A stretch of 64,000 nucleotides of DNA from Gloeopeniophorella convolvens (lineage: Eukaryota > Basidiomycota > Agaricomycetes > Russulales), in assembly GCA_022496205.1 (NCBI GenBank), contig WTXD01000001.1, forward strand, positions 744,001 to 808,000. Direction: 5' to 3'. A program made the position numbers and the translations under genes. Below are positions 20,401-33,836 of the stretch, piece by piece (position 1 is the first letter of the stretch; every line of letters begins with the position of its first letter). The notes under the pieces were generated by a model that did not search any database, was not told the origin of the DNA, and saw nothing but the letters and a program-made list of their open reading frames with translations.

Positions 20401-23400
20401 CCCGGGGGAAACGGTTGCAGGTGGCGATGAGGCCGGGTACTTCGACTACAAGCCGAACTTCGCTTCATCCCAGTTGACCTTGTCCGGCACGCTTCCGGCA
20501 ATCCGAACGCCTGCGGAAGAGGCACCGTCATTGCTTATCAGAACCGCCGAGGATATTGCTCTGGAAAGTCAATACAGCCTCGTGAAGTGGCAGCACCAAG
20601 AACAGCAACGGGTGTGGGAATGGTATTTGCGGAAGAATCCAGACGATTTCGTCGTGGAGAAGTACCAATCCATCAGTCTACAGGAGTATACCCTTCCGAT
20701 TGAAGACTATAGTCGACATGCTGCTTGTTTCCCTCCGTCGTTGCGTTACATCACCTACTATGGAGAAAACGACTGCACGCTTGGCCAGTTCATCGAGACC
20801 TCCATCGCGGACACCTTGACGTGGTCTTTGAGCCCCAAGCCGCCAATCTGCACGGGAAAGGGGTGCAACCAACCATTAGCAAGGCACTGCAAAGTATACG
20901 TGCACAACGAGACGCAATTATTCGTGGCGGTAGAGCGGTGGGATGGTCAAATCGTTGGCTTAGGACCGGCTCCTGACCTCATAACTACATGGAGTATATG
21001 CCGCGTCTGCGGATCAGCCACACCATTCATTCCCGTCTCCGAGGAGATGCAACGCTACTCATTTGCGAAGTTCTTGGAGCAACATTTTTATCCGGCGAAT
21101 CTCCAGGTGGTTCAAGGTGCTGGATGCGAACACGATATCCACCGGCATCATACTCGCTACTTTGCCAAGCGCGGAATGACCGTCCGCTTCCAGGGGGATC
21201 CTATTGTGCTCCATGAAATCGTCTTCCCTCCCATGCGCATCCGTGTTCGACCAGAGACTCAACTCAGGCTCAAGAATGCCGACTACGAGCGCCTGATAAA
21301 CCGAAACGCCCGGTGGTATGCTGCTTTGATACACGACCTCAACTTGATCCGGACGGACGCTGCGACCGGCGATGAAGAAACAGATGCAAAGTTCACCGCT
21401 GAGCTCGACCAGCTCATTTTGAGGGGCGAATCGGAGAAGGATGAAGTTCAGCGCATGATCAACGACATCTACCGCGAGTCTCTTCCTACGAACACGCTGG
21501 CTCTCAATCGGGTTCGCTCTTACCTGCAAGATAAGATCGTTGCTTGGCAAGCGGACTTCGACAAACTACCCAAACCCAAAGTAGCACCTACTGACAAAAG
21601 CGGGCGACGCGTCTCTACCACCTTTGGAACCGTACGGGCAATTTGGCCAAGAAGGTTCGACCTGCCTAGCGCATACGACCCCGCTGTCCCGTATTCTAGC
21701 GTCTCGGAAGCCGAAGAAGTACCACCTTCTGCTGGTATGCGACGAGTGACGGGCGACTCGTTTCTGTCAGCTTCGTCTGCATCGGAGGCGTCGGAGGCGG
21801 AAGGGCCACCCGACAAAGCCAAGGTTGAAGAGTCAGGATCAAAGGTGGAGAAGGCAATAGTGCCCGTAGTGCCGGAGCCTTCTCCGATCATCGAGCCCGT
21901 GCCTTTGACGAAGTCGGACCCTGAAAGCGATTCCACTATTGGTGCCCTAAGATTGATGGGATGGCTGTGGAAGTTACATCAGGGCCTTCTACGCAGGTTG
22001 GGGTTGTGGTCTTGGCTTCAGCGAGGCAGCACTCATACCATCTTTCAGGAGCCACAGCAGCAGGATCAAGGCGATCTACCGAGCGCCTTACCAGACTCTA
22101 GGCTCCCAAGACGGCAAATCAGGCAACCTAGTGTAGCTGACCTAGTCAAGAAGTACTCGGAATTCTTGCCTGCACAAGGCTTGGAAGAGCTAGCAAAGAC
22201 GGCACTGTCACCGCATCTTGATACTGCGGAGAGCGAACAGGAATCAACAGCCCCTTTGCGCCGGCCGCAGGTCGGCCGTACCCGACCCAAGCGATCCTTG
22301 CCAAGGAGGCCTTCCACCTCCGATTTCGAGTCAAGTTACGCTGCGAATGTCGCCCCCAGGTACATTGGTCGTGTCGTAAGGCAAGCTCGGCAACCGTCAC
22401 AGTCCAGTCGAATCCCTGTACCAGTTGCATTATCTGCTGGTCCTTCTCGTCAGCATTCCCCTGAGAAGCCCGCGGCCCCTTTCCCTGCGGAGCTCGATGC
22501 AGCAACGAAGCCTGGACGGAAGACTCCCCCTGGAAAAGGAACGGTCCCGAATTTCGCGCTAAGGAGCGTCATCGCAAAGCCAGGTCGCAATACGGTGAAA
22601 GACAAGATGTCGCAGCGCAGTGTTTCGGTGCGGCTGGAAAAAGTGCCACAATGCGCCGTGCGCCTGTTCCTCCAGGAAGCAGGGTGTCCAACATTGCCAA
22701 ACATTTCGAACGCATAAACAAAGACAACGAGCGTGCTACTCGACGGTACGCCGTTATTCGCGGTCGACGCGCGCGCCCGGTCGCCTCTGCTTGGGCCAAG
22801 GTCGAGGTTCTGGATAGCGTCAAGGATGCGATACAAGACGAATCGGAAAGCTCCGATTCTTCGAGTGAGGCTGACGACGAAGGCGGCGACGAGGACGAAA
22901 CTCGCAAGTCATCAAACAAAGTGTCGCCAGAGTCGTCGGGTACTCTCCCGCAGCGCGACACGGGTGAAGAACAAAAGGCGTCAACCTCAACGCTTCCGCC
23001 AGAGTCTTCCGCACCGGCAGGTCCAGTAGAAAGCAAAGACATTTCTCCAACAGAGTCGCCTCCGGTGCCGCGCAAGGATGCCCTAATGTCTGCACCTTCA
23101 TCTCCTTCTCTCTCGTCGACCAATCCGGACATGAAAGTCCCTACTTCGTCGCCCTTGTCTGATCTCGACCTTGGCCCACCCGGGCAAGAACGCAACTCGC
23201 TGCTGAAGGCACTCTCTGGTTTCTGGCCCCAGAATATGCCTCAACATCGTGGTCGAGATTACGAAACGGATGACCCCATGAATGATCCCGACACATATTC
23301 AGGGACTCCTCTATGGTTGTGCGCACGGATGAGCCGACTTCTATCATTGCCCTTGCGCTCAAGTGGGTTCTCGTGTTCCCTCCGTGATGTCATTCCTTAT

Positions 23401-24907
23401 TCCGCGTCACAGCTCCCCGCAGTACCGCGAGATGCTAGCGAAATCTCGTGCGGAGAAGCGTCAGGCCAGAGAGCCAAGATTGACGGAAGGAGGCGAGGCC
23501 TTCATGCCTGATGACCGTTCGGTAGCGGGCTCCACCTCGACGTGGGGGGTCGTTAATGTCGATCCATCTGAGAATGGCGACCCAACCGACGAACTCAGAG
23601 CGCCGTCGTCCAAGCTCCCGTGGGCGATCTGTATGTTTCTTCGTTTGCTATGTGCACCTCATATGTTGACGTCATCGTAGCCTTCGAGAGCGGAGGGTTG
23701 ACCATCAGCTGTACTGTCCTGTACCCCGAGCAATTCGATGCTCTCCGGCGAACCTATGACTGCGATAAGAGCATGGTCGAGTCGCTGGCGCGATGCGTCA
23801 AGTGGAATGCAAGCGGCGGCAAGTCGGGATCTGCATTCTTGAAGACCTTAGGTAAGGACACTCGTTGATGGATCCGCACACGCTAACAATATCTCTCCCA
23901 GACGATCGCTTTATCGCGAAGGAAATGTCTAGAACAGAGGTCCAGACTATGGAATCGTTCGCACCAGCCTATTTTTCGTATATGTCTTCAGCTGTGTCCG
24001 CCAACGTAAGTCTCTACATGCTTCCTGCGGATCGCATGCCCACCGCTACTATTAGCGCCCAACGCTGCTCGCGAAAGTATTTGGCTGTTACAAGATCTCG
24101 TTTAAGAAATCTGGAAAGGACAAAGGGTCTGGGAGGTCGAAGTCCACACAGATGAACTTGATTGTCATGGAAAACTTGTTCTACGACCGCCGGTTCTCAA
24201 AGGTATGGGGTCGAGCTCAGAATCTCTTGGACAACTTGCTGAATTTTACCCCAAGATCTACGACCTGAAAGGCTCCACGCGAAACAGGCACGTCAAATCT
24301 ACCGGAAGAGAGAATGAAGTTCTGCTGGACGAAAACCTGGTTCAGGGTGAGTTGCGAGTACCATGAGGGACGAACCCATCTCATGTTCGACGTAAAAAAA
24401 GATGCCCACCTCATGCCTTTCTACTTGCGAGAGCATTCCAAGCGCATTCTGCGGGGTGCTCTGTACAATGACAGCAAGTTTCTCGCGGACATCAACGTGA
24501 TGGACTATTCGCTGGTAGTCGGTGTTGACATGGTCAAGAACGAACTAGTGGTTGGCATTGTCGGTGCGTCGCGCGCGTCCGTCTGCTACCATAACGCTGG
24601 CATCCTGACGCCTCTTAGATTACGTGCGCACGTATACGCTGGATAAAAAACTAGAGACTTGGGTAAAGGAATCCGGTTTCCTCGGTGGCGCAGGTAAAGG
24701 CGAACCTACTGTAGTAACACCGAGGTTGTATCGACAGCGATTCGTCAGTGCCATGGAACGCTACTTCCCTTTGGTAAGCCCAGTGAAATTTGGCCGTTGT
24801 GCGCTGGATCTGACCGCGCACCACAGGTTCCTGATAGATGGATGAAGCACAAGGATGCTCCAGAGGAGGAAGGAAATATTCTCCTTGACCTTTGGCCGGA
24901 CTGGTGA
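17449..24907 (+). CDS. FAB1: Phosphatidylinositol-3-phosphate 5-kinase
   Basis: A very large (about 2,300 residues) FAB1/PIKfyve lipid kinase that makes PI(3,5)P2 on endosomes and vacuoles. A Ser/Pro-rich N-terminus precedes a FYVE zinc finger (about 205-285) with [31 protein letters not shown] and [18 protein letters not shown] is the PI3P-binding motif. An acidic patch follows. A CCT/TCP1-like domain (about 600-800) holds [12 protein letters not shown] and [21 protein letters not shown] long disordered middle precedes the C-terminal PIP kinase: [47 protein letters not shown] and [11 protein letters not shown] with the catalytic Asp. The end is DLWPDW. Two joins matter: an intron at about 19033-19087 links RRESTA to [10 protein letters not shown], and one at about 22619-22674 links the disordered segments. 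Near 23290 a -1 shift or an intron is needed before [18 protein letters not shown]. Confidence 0.94.
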
Positions 24908-25061
24908 CGATGCTCATGACAATGTTGTTTCCGCTTTGCGCGCTCGCTATCATTACAGCTCCTGATTATCGCACACACAATTGTAGTAATCTATACCCGC
25001 ACTACTAATGATACCTCATGATGAATGTACGACCATCTACACGGCCAGGGTGAAGTCGCGC

Positions 25062-26863
25062 TCATAGCTTGCGGGCCCGCGCGTCCTTTTGCGCAAGGAC
25101 CTGCGATTGCTGTTTGACAGCAGCGGAGAACTGTTGTTTTTTCTCCTTTTTCTCGACGCGGCGCGTTGACCTCTCAGCCTTTACTGCCTTTTTACGTTCT
25201 TTCTTTTCTTCGATTGACTCCTCGCGCTGTCGCCGTGGTGTGATGCGCGGGACTGACCCTGGGTCAGCTACATGCTAGCATCGAACCAACCAAGACTCAC
25301 CGGAAGCCTTCTGGGTTGGTGGAGGTTGAAGTGCCTTGGATTTTTGCTCGCCATCGACCAAGGGGAAGCCGGTTTTGGGGTCTAACCGTATCTTGGGTAC
25401 CTTTCGTTCTTCCCGGGCTCTGATTAATCTTGGGTGGTTTTCCAAGCTCGTATAGGTAGCTAAGGAAGTTGGCCAAGATCGAGCAGCCCGAATGTGGTAT
25501 GACTTACTTAGAACAGTCTCAACATCCCAACGCTCCCGCTTGTCATCTTGCTCGAGCATGGCGTAGATGTCATCGTCGTTCTGCCCGTCTTGATCTGGGT
25601 CTCCGACTTTCACACGCTCGTCGCGTCCCATCGCAAGACGTAACGCTTGTAATTTCTCTGGACCTGAGCCCTGGAGTGACGGCTTCATCTTGCCGCCGGC
25701 GACTTCGTAGTTCTGCAGGAAGTCGTCCATGAGCGATTCGAAATCTTCGCGCGACGTAATGAGCTCTGGTGCGGAGTCAGAGTCGTCCGAGTCTTGAGGC
25801 CCATCCTCGTCCTCATCGTCCTCCATGTACTGCTTTTCAATCTGACTTGCCATTAGTACCCGTGATACTGAGTTCTGCATAAAAGCTCACTTGATCGAAG
25901 CGGTCGTCCAAATCTCTAAGGCCCTCGGTCCGGAAGATCGACGAACTGCTCATGCTATAACCCGATGCATCCGACGCTCCTCGCCGTTTTCGCCTGCCTG
26001 AGAAGTCGGGTATTTGGCCGATGGTATCCGCACCTTCCGATCCGCCGTCAGAGCGCGAGTCATCCATCGCCCTGCGAGCGCGCTGCTCCTTCTTGAACGC
26101 AGCGAACCTCGCCTCCCACCCTCCTTCATCACCATGCTCCTCATCGCCCTCGGCAGGTTCTCCTTCATCGGATGGCACGCCATCCTCCCGGAACTCATAC
26201 TCGAATGATTCGTCCGTGTCGCGTTCGCCATCTTTGACGAGCTCGCCGAAGAAGTCGTCGCCTAAGCCGTCGTCCACGAATTCGTCATCGTCCAGCGCCT
26301 CTAGAACTTGCCTCAGGTGAGGATCCATGCCTGGCTGCAGCCCAGATATCGAGCTCTGCACGGCCGCCTGGCGCTCAAAGTCGCGAGGAAGTTCCGAGGT
26401 CGAGGGCAAAGCTTCTGGAGGCAGATCATGGAGTGAGATGGGAAGATCGCGAGTCTTCTTGGAGGCAGGTTTGCGCTGCACTGGTGCCTCTACGAGCACG
26501 GACTCGACGCCTGCCTCTTGTGCGCCGACGGTCCGCAGATGTTGCATGTAGTCATACTCGGTGTCGTCGAAGTAGACACCGTAGAGAGTGGCCTCGCCTA
26601 CGTTGGGTCGGCCAGACGCAGAGTCAAGTTCCGACGTGAGGAGAGTACTCTCGAGTTCTGCTCTTGACTTTCCCTGCAAAGATATGGGTAAAGGAGGGCA
26701 AAAGTGCTTGGAGATGAAGAACCTTTTTCGCATTCTCTCGGACAAAGGGCTTGAGGACGTGCTGACTGGCTTCGGGATCGTTGATGAGAGGGTCCCTCTG
26801 TGAGCGGTGAACGAGCTGAAAGTGCCGAGCGCCTGGTCGCCTGAAGATTGATTTCTGCGGCAT
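25062..26863 (-). CDS. LTV1: 40S ribosome assembly and export factor Ltv1
   Basis: Ltv1 binds pre-40S particles and must be phosphorylated and released before the subunit matures. The start at 26863 gives MPQKSIFRRPGARHFQLVHR and DPLINDPEASQHVLKPF, the conserved N-terminal signature. An intron precedes GKSRAELESTLLTSELDS; GVYFDDTEYDYMQHLR is the family's central motif. Long acidic stretches (EFVDDGLGDDFFGELVKDGE) follow, then FESLMDDFLQNYEVAGGKMK and KVPKIRLDPKTGFPLVDGEQ. A last exon after a 46-bp intron is Lys/Arg/Glu-rich (EEKKERKKAVKAERSTRRVE) and ends ARKL. Gene order and length fit orthologues. It converges on FAB1 and diverges from TAF2. Confidence 0.94.
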
Positions 26864-27051
26864 TTTTGAGTACAAGCTGAAGGGTGTAAATTGATGAAGG
26901 GGAAATATGTCGATGTCGATGAGATCTGAGTGGACGAGGCGCACGTGACTCTGGGGAAAGGGAGTGGCAGGCGACACGACATTGGACGCGCTCTCGCAGT
27001 GCTCCCGTTTCACATACGCGACCACCCCGTCCCCCGCCCCCGCACACGGCC
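26864..27051. promoter_or_regulatory. Short divergent promoter LTV1 / TAF2
   Basis: Only 188 bp separate the two start codons, so the ribosome-assembly and TFIID genes probably share promoter elements. Confidence 0.5.
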
Positions 27052-30000
27052 ATGCCCAGGGAGGACCTCCGCAGGGGTTTCTCTATATACGTATCCTCTA
27101 CGTACCTCTCTACTTCGCACAACTGACGCCCTTTCCGTCTCTACTAGCCACCAAAGCGTCGTCCTCGAGATCGACTTCTCCGGCGCCCTTTGGGTACGTT
27201 CTCCCTCTTTCCCCGCTTCCCGTCCCTCAACCCGTCCCAGGGATACACAGACATTGTGCTTGTTCCCAACGACAAGGGCCTCCGAACCATCCACCTCCAC
27301 TGTCGCCAGTGCAGTACGTGCATTCACAGAGCAGCCGTCGCCGCTGTGTGACACATAGTTCCAGCTGTTCACAGCGTGACTGTTGCAACCCATCGAGCGG
27401 AATTCGTCCACTATGACCCCCTTGCGAATCTGAACATATCAAATCCTCAAGATGTACACACTCACCCCGAACTGAAGCGGAGGCTCTATTCCGCCTTGGC
27501 CGAGGGCGACGAAGGCGAACTGTCCATCGCCATCCCCAGGGAGGTGCCGTTGAAGGTGTCGGGAAGTTTTCATCCGGGTAATGCTGCTAGCGAAGGTAAG
27601 GTCCCCCTTCTACATTACTAACAATCACCAACTCTTCCCTAGCTGCTACACCGGAACCACAGACGCCCGGCGCATCAACTCTGCCGTCTCTTGAATTCGC
27701 TCCTATCACCGTTCGTATCGAGTACAGTATTCGGAATCCGTCAGATGGACTCGCCTTCATTCGTCCGTCGGACGCGTATCCATACGTAAGTCACCAACCT
27801 GCGTACGAGGTGTTTCCTGACCGCTTGCAGCGTGCACCTCATGTATACACGACGCCTTCGTCCCCCGACTCTGCTCGCTGCTGGATTCCATGCGTCGACA
27901 ACCTCTGGGAGCGATGTACATGGGATTTCGAGTTTGTGGTTCCACGGAGTCTCGAGGAGAACCCGGGAACGATGGAGGATGACGAGGCTCAGAGCGAGCA
28001 TCCCACTTTGGTCATATGTAGTGGCGAGCTTGTTGAACAGGTGCGTCACTCTTTTTATGGCACACTACCAAGGCGACTTATTCCTCTTGCTCGCAGGTTG
28101 CCCACCCTTACAACTCAAGCAAGACAATCTTCACATTCTCGCAGACAACCCCGACTTCCGCGCAGCACATTGGCTTTGCAGCCGGTCCATTCCACGTATT
28201 GCCCATCTCGACTGGAGATGTGACTGGTGACGACTCGAGCACCTCTCTGCAACCCTTGATGCACGCCTTTTGCCTTCCGGGGCGTGAGACTCAGCTTGCC
28301 ACCTCCGTGTCGTTTGTCCGGCAAGCCATGACCTTCTTCACCACCGAATACGGGTCGTATCCCTTTGGGTCGCACAAATTTGTCTTCGTTGACGAGCTTC
28401 CCACCCTCCGGTTTGACACGTCTGGGCTGACAATCGCCTCGGTGGACCTATTACACGGAGAAGACGCCATTGATCAAGTGTACGAAACCAGGCAAGCACT
28501 GAGCCACGCACTGGCCAGTCAATGGGTTGGTATCAACATCCTGCCGAAGACATGGTCCGATCTGTGGCTGGTCAATGGGCTTGGGTTGTATATCACCGGG
28601 TTATTCTTGCGCAAGCTTTTTGGCAACAACGAGTACCGTTTCCGGCTGAAGAAGGATATGGGGCGGGTGGTTGAGTGGGACCAGGGTGCTATGCCACCTC
28701 TATGCCAGCCTCAAATCCCAGAACCTCCGGATTCGGCGGTACTGCCTTTCGTCAACCTCAAGTCCCCTCTGGTATTGCACATCTTGGATCGTCGGCTGGG
28801 CAAATCCGGCACATCTCTTGGGTTGTCGCGCGTGCTCCCCAAGCTCTTCCTCTCTGCAATCTCGGGAGAACTTCAGCACAATGCACTTTCAACTTCGCAC
28901 TTCCTAAGAACGTGCAGGAAAGTCAGCGGCGCTGATTTGACGTCCTTCGCGGAGCAGTGGATATATGGCAGTGGTTGCCCAACCTTCGGATTTTCGGCTA
29001 GTTTCAACAGAAAGAAGATGGCTGTGGAAATCACAATGCGCCAGGACTCTCCTGCTTGGAAGGGCTACGAGCACGACGATGTTCGCAGGACGTTGCTCAA
29101 CCCTGTGCAATTCTTCGAGGTGCGTCCAGGGGGTTTCCTTCATGAGTGAGAGTTGCTCAAGATGCACATATCTTAGGGCCAAATGACCATTCGTATACAC
29201 GAAGCTGATGGAACGCCATACGAACACGTCCTCGACATTCGCTCGCCATTCAAGCGATACGAGGTTCCTTTCAATACGAAGTATAAACGTGTCCGTCGCA
29301 ATACGAAACGCTACCTTGCTCGTCAGGCCGCTGCTCAGGCAGCGGCAGAAGGCGACGCAGAGGCTGCCGAAGCAATGGGCATGGTCGACATGGGATTCGG
29401 GCTAGAAATCTGGGAAAAGGAGAAAGAGCGGGAGAACTGGAAGGTCGCCGACTGGACTGAAGAGGATGAGCAAATCATGAGCGGAGCCACTTATGAGTGG
29501 ATCCGCATGGACGCCGATTTTGAGTGGATCGCGGCTATCGACTTCACGCAGCCGGACTTCATGTGGGTGTCGCAACTGCAGCGAGACAGGGATGTCGTCG
29601 CGCAGCTCGAGGTAGAGTCTTTTCTTCCTTATCCCAACATATATTCACGCAAATGTCTAGGCCGTTAGGGCATTGTCCAAAATGCCCAACGCCATCGTAT
29701 CGAGCACGCTCGCGAAGACAGTGCTGGTAACGAACTATTTCTATCGCGTGCGGTGTGAAGCCGCCCTGGCCCTGGTGACTGTGCGTACGTCAGTCTTACC
29801 GAGGACGCTAGCTCATCTCAGATCAGTGCGCCTATCAACAACTCGATTTTCTTGGGTTGTTCCACTTGTTCAAGCTGTTTCTGCGATATTGTTACGATCC
29901 GGATTCGGAGCAAGATCTTTTCACCCATTCCTATGTACCCAGACCGAACGACTTCTCAGACATCGCGGATTACTTCGTGCGCAGAGTAAGTCGTGATGAC

Positions 30001-33000
30001 CCGCTTTTCGGGCTCTATTCACCCTGCCCTCCACTAGGCAATCGTCAAAGCCATCTCTCAAGTCAGGTTCGCCAATGGCAAGTGTCCGAACGTTGTTCGG
30101 CAATTCTTGATAGACCAGTTGAAGTATAATGACAACACTGCTAATTCTGTACGCTCTCAGTGTCATTGTTTTGTGGATTGATGCTCATTATTTTAGTATA
30201 CGGATGCTTTCTACATCTGCACTACGATCTCGGCTTTGGCCTGCGCGAGCCTCTCCACTATTCCCCCTGAGCGTGGAGAGCTGTTGACGACCGAGGTCAA
30301 GAACGACCAGACCTCGGAGGAAGCAAATCTCTTGAAGCAGTCATTGTCTGAGGTGGATAGGTATCGCAGTATGGACCGACTCATTCCTTCGCCACATAAC
30401 GTTGTTACAATTGCAACGCTTGAGGTGTGTCCAGCGTTCCAGCCACGAACCCAACTGACGAGAAAAGCAGTTCCGCGTGATTCTGAGCGTCGCTGGCTTG
30501 ATCCCCAATGATTCTCGTGTCTACTTCCCTCTCACACGGTGCGTAGGATCACTAAGCGCCCTTTCATATTCTCACTCTTTTCAAGGGAGGGTAACTTTAC
30601 TCAAGTTCGCGTGGCGGCGTTCGACGCGCTCTTTCTCACCAAATGGTACACTCCAAAGATTATGCGCTACATCCTAGCCGTTGCAGCGAGCGACCCTTCG
30701 CGCATCGTGCGCCGTCACGTGGCACGCAGCGCATGTCAATCGCTTGCGCTCCTGGTTTCTATGGGCGAGCTGAAGAATTCTGCCAAAGAAGCGGAGTCGT
30801 TGCTGATCGAGGATGACGGCTCCACTCAAGACAAGGCGAAGGATAGCAAGAAGAGCGACATCGACTCTCTTGTAAGAGCGATCCGAAAGGACAAGGAAGT
30901 GGGCAAGAATGAGATGGTCCGGGAGTTCCTGTTGCCCATCGCTCTGTGAGTATGCTCAGTTACTGGCGCGACACCGAGCGCTCATCTGTTATAGGGCGCC
31001 CGACGCCGACCAAGACGTGCGATGGTCAATTCTCAAGTGGGCTGATGTTCTCGTTCGCGGCGCCGAGGAAGCACCCCCCAAGCTTTCTATCCACCTCCCT
31101 CCTTCAACCCCCGTCACCGAAACTGCGCCCCCTTTGCCGGCCGTCAAGATCCCACTCCAAGCAAAGCAGTCGCGCGCCGTCAAGTCGGGTGGCCCGAGGA
31201 ACTCACCCCTTGCAACACCAGTCACACCGAAGATCCGTCTTGTGCCTTCTGCGCACACAGACACCCCTGGCCTGATCCCTCCTGCCACCCCAGACGTTGT
31301 GCGGTCTCGTTCAACCAAAGCCTCTGCGTTTGAGACACCCGTCCCGACGAAGATGAAATCGAAGCACAAGCAGAAGGAAGCGAAGGCCGTGCCGAAGGCG
31401 CAGAGCGGCGGTATGACGTCGTTCGACCTCAAGGCATGCCGGACGTCTCTGCAGAAACTCAAGTCCAGCAAACATTCCAATTTGTTCTTGCAGCCTGTCG
31501 ACCCGGTTCGCGACCGTGCACCCAAGTGTGTCCACTTGTGCATTGTCTTATACCTTTGTTAACCATTGCGTCAGCTACTTCGAGATCATCAAGAATCCAA
31601 TGGATATCAGCGCCATGGGCGCGAAGCTTGAAGCCGGGATGTACAAAGAGCGCTTTGCCTTTGAGGCGGATTTCCGACTCATGGTCCGCAATGCGAAGAC
31701 CTACAATATGCCTGGGACCTTTGCTTATAACGAGTCACTAGCTCTGGAATCCGTCTTTGACAAGAGTATGCTTTCACCGTTCTCTAGACCTGCTGATGGG
31801 TACTGACCCTGACCTAACTAGGTTGGGCACGTATCAACAACACTATCGACATGAAGTCTGCGCATCAACCCAAGCCCATGCCTCCTCCCCCAGTTCCGAT
31901 TCAGGCGAAGACGGCGACCGCCCCGCCAAAGGCACCAGCTACGCCGGCTGCACCTCCCGCAGCCCCGAGCGGGGCGTCACACACGCCTAGCCTCAAGCTG
32001 AAGATCGGCGGTAACTTCACCCCACGTCCGACTCCCCCTGCTCCTTCCGACAAGTCGGAGACGCCGAAACCGACTATCTCTCTCAAATCCAAGGCACGGA
32101 AATCCAAGCCAGCGGAACCACCAGCGGCCCCGGCGGCCCCTCCTCCTGTTGACGATGGCTCATTCGATCTGCTGGAAGAGGTTATCGCCATAGAGAAGGC
32201 GAAAGAGAAGCAGGGTGGGTCGAAGAGGCAGCGCCAACCAGCAGCCCGACCGGAGACCGCCATCCCTGGAAAAAGAAAGAAAGACCTGCTTGATGAACTG
32301 GAGGAAGACGACGAGATTCTCGCGCTGGCGTCGCCGAGCAAGAAGCAAAGCAAGAGCCCACAGCCCATTGTCAGCGACAAAGAGGCCCGGGCACCGTCGC
32401 CTGCGAAGTTCCCAGGGTCTATCAAGATCAAGAGACTTACTCCAGCAGCACACCCAGAGCCTTCTCCTGCCCCGGAAGTTAAGCCGCCAGTGGAAGGCCG
32501 CCAGCCGTCGACGAAGGGTAAAGAGAAGGAGGCCGCGCCTCCTCCGTTGGCAAAGCCTCCTGCTTCCGCTAAGCCTCCCGCCCCGGCTAAGGCTCCCGCA
32601 CAGTCCAAGGCTCCCGCACAGTCCAAGGCTCCTGCCCAGCCCAAGCCCCCCGCTCAGCCTAAGCCTTCTGCAGCGGCTGCAGCTACGGCTACGCCTGGAA
32701 CCCCCATCAACAAGGGCAAGGCTCGGGAGGTGCTCAAGAACCTGCTAAAGCTACCCGAAGCTGCTATATTCTCTAGACCTGTGGACCCCATACAAGACGG
32801 ATGTCCGACGTACGTTCCCATTCTCTCAGCCCACTCTAGACCATCTCAACTCTACTCTTAGCTATCTCGACGAGATTAAGAATCCTATGGATTTCGGCAC
32901 TATGCTGCAGAACCTCAACAATGGGAAGTATACCACGACAGAGGAGTTCTCTCGGGACGCCGGACTTGTGTTCAGCAATTGCAGACTCTTCAACCCTCCG

Positions 33001-33528
33001 ACGACATACCCTGTTCAGTGCGCAGACGTAGTTGAGCGGGCTTATAAGAAAGAGTGGACGAAGGTCCTGGATAAGAAGATGGCGTGGACTGAGAAGCGGA
33101 CTTTGCAATCGCTGATGACAACCCTCGTGAAAGACCCTCTGTGCGTCCTTTCCCTACTTCTGGTGCCCAGCGTTCTGACGCTCTCCTTTAGATCCTTTGT
33201 CTTCCGGGAGCCTGTCGATCCAGTCGCTCTTGGGATTCCTCAGTACTTCGACATCATCCCCCGCAAGGACGCGCGAGACCTGAGGACGATCCGGCAGAAA
33301 CTGGACTCGGACAGATACGAAACGTCTGAGGGTTGGGAGGCGGACATGGACCTGATGATCCGCAACGCAATCCGCTTCAACGGCCCTGAGTCTGAGGTGG
33401 GCCTGATCGCAATTGCGTTCGAGAACCGTGTGAAGGAGTTGCGGGCGCAGCAAGGGACGAAGAAGCGGAAGGAGGGCGATAAACCTGGGGGAGACCAGCC
33501 TGCGACGAAGAAGGCCAAGTTGGGGTGA
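27052..33528 (+). CDS. TAF2: TFIID subunit TAF2 with three C-terminal bromodomains
   Basis: TAF2 contacts the Initiator element within TFIID. The start at 27052 gives MPREDLRRGFSIYVSSTTHQ after choosing donor GTACCT; then VVLEIDFSGAL, GYTDIVLVPND and the M1-aminopeptidase-like fold. The zinc-binding HEXXH of active peptidases is replaced (the region reads ALSHALASQWVGINI), so it is not an enzyme. HEAT-like segments follow (YILAVAASDPSRIVRRHVAR). The C-terminal third departs from yeast TAF2: three bromodomain-like units at about 31,490-31,790, 32,770-33,060 and 33,180-33,450. Each keeps the acetyl-lysine Asn (VRNAKTYN, FSNCRLFNPP, IRNAIRFN), and the first two have IKNPMD. They are separated by a Pro/Ala/Lys-rich linker. 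Total about 1,850 residues with some 17 introns. Confidence 0.94.
32589..32642 (+). repeat. 18-bp tandem repeat in TAF2 linker
   Basis: AAGGCTCCCGCACAGTCC occurs twice perfectly (32589-32606, 32607-32624) and a third time with changes. It encodes repeated Lys-Ala-Pro-Ala-Gln-Ser units inside the wider Pro/Ala/Lys linker between bromodomains 1 and 2. Confidence 0.9.
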
Positions 33529-33836
33529 TTGGTCCGTGATCTGAGTTGTGTCTGTTTCTTTCCGTGTCTGTTTGTACGCACGTATGGTTATGCACTGCAC
33601 GCTTTCCTGTTGCTTTCCTGACCCGATGCTGATCAAAGCTGAAGATGCGGGTCTCCGGACCGAGATGGTGCGAGGAAGGACGCTGGCCAAGGGCACTCGG
33701 CCCACACTCGGCCTTCTTGGCATTGACGAGGTTGACGTAGCAGGGTGCCCAATGGCCCAATGCCCTCTTTATCAGATCTTGTTCCTCTGCTTCATAACGC
33801 CCGCAGCTCTGCACAAGTGACACCCCTGTTCCTGCC

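Noticed and set aside
22610..22690. A frameshift in FAB1 before [16 protein letters not shown]
   Set aside because: A 56-bp intron (GTGTTT to CTCCAG) explains the frame change.
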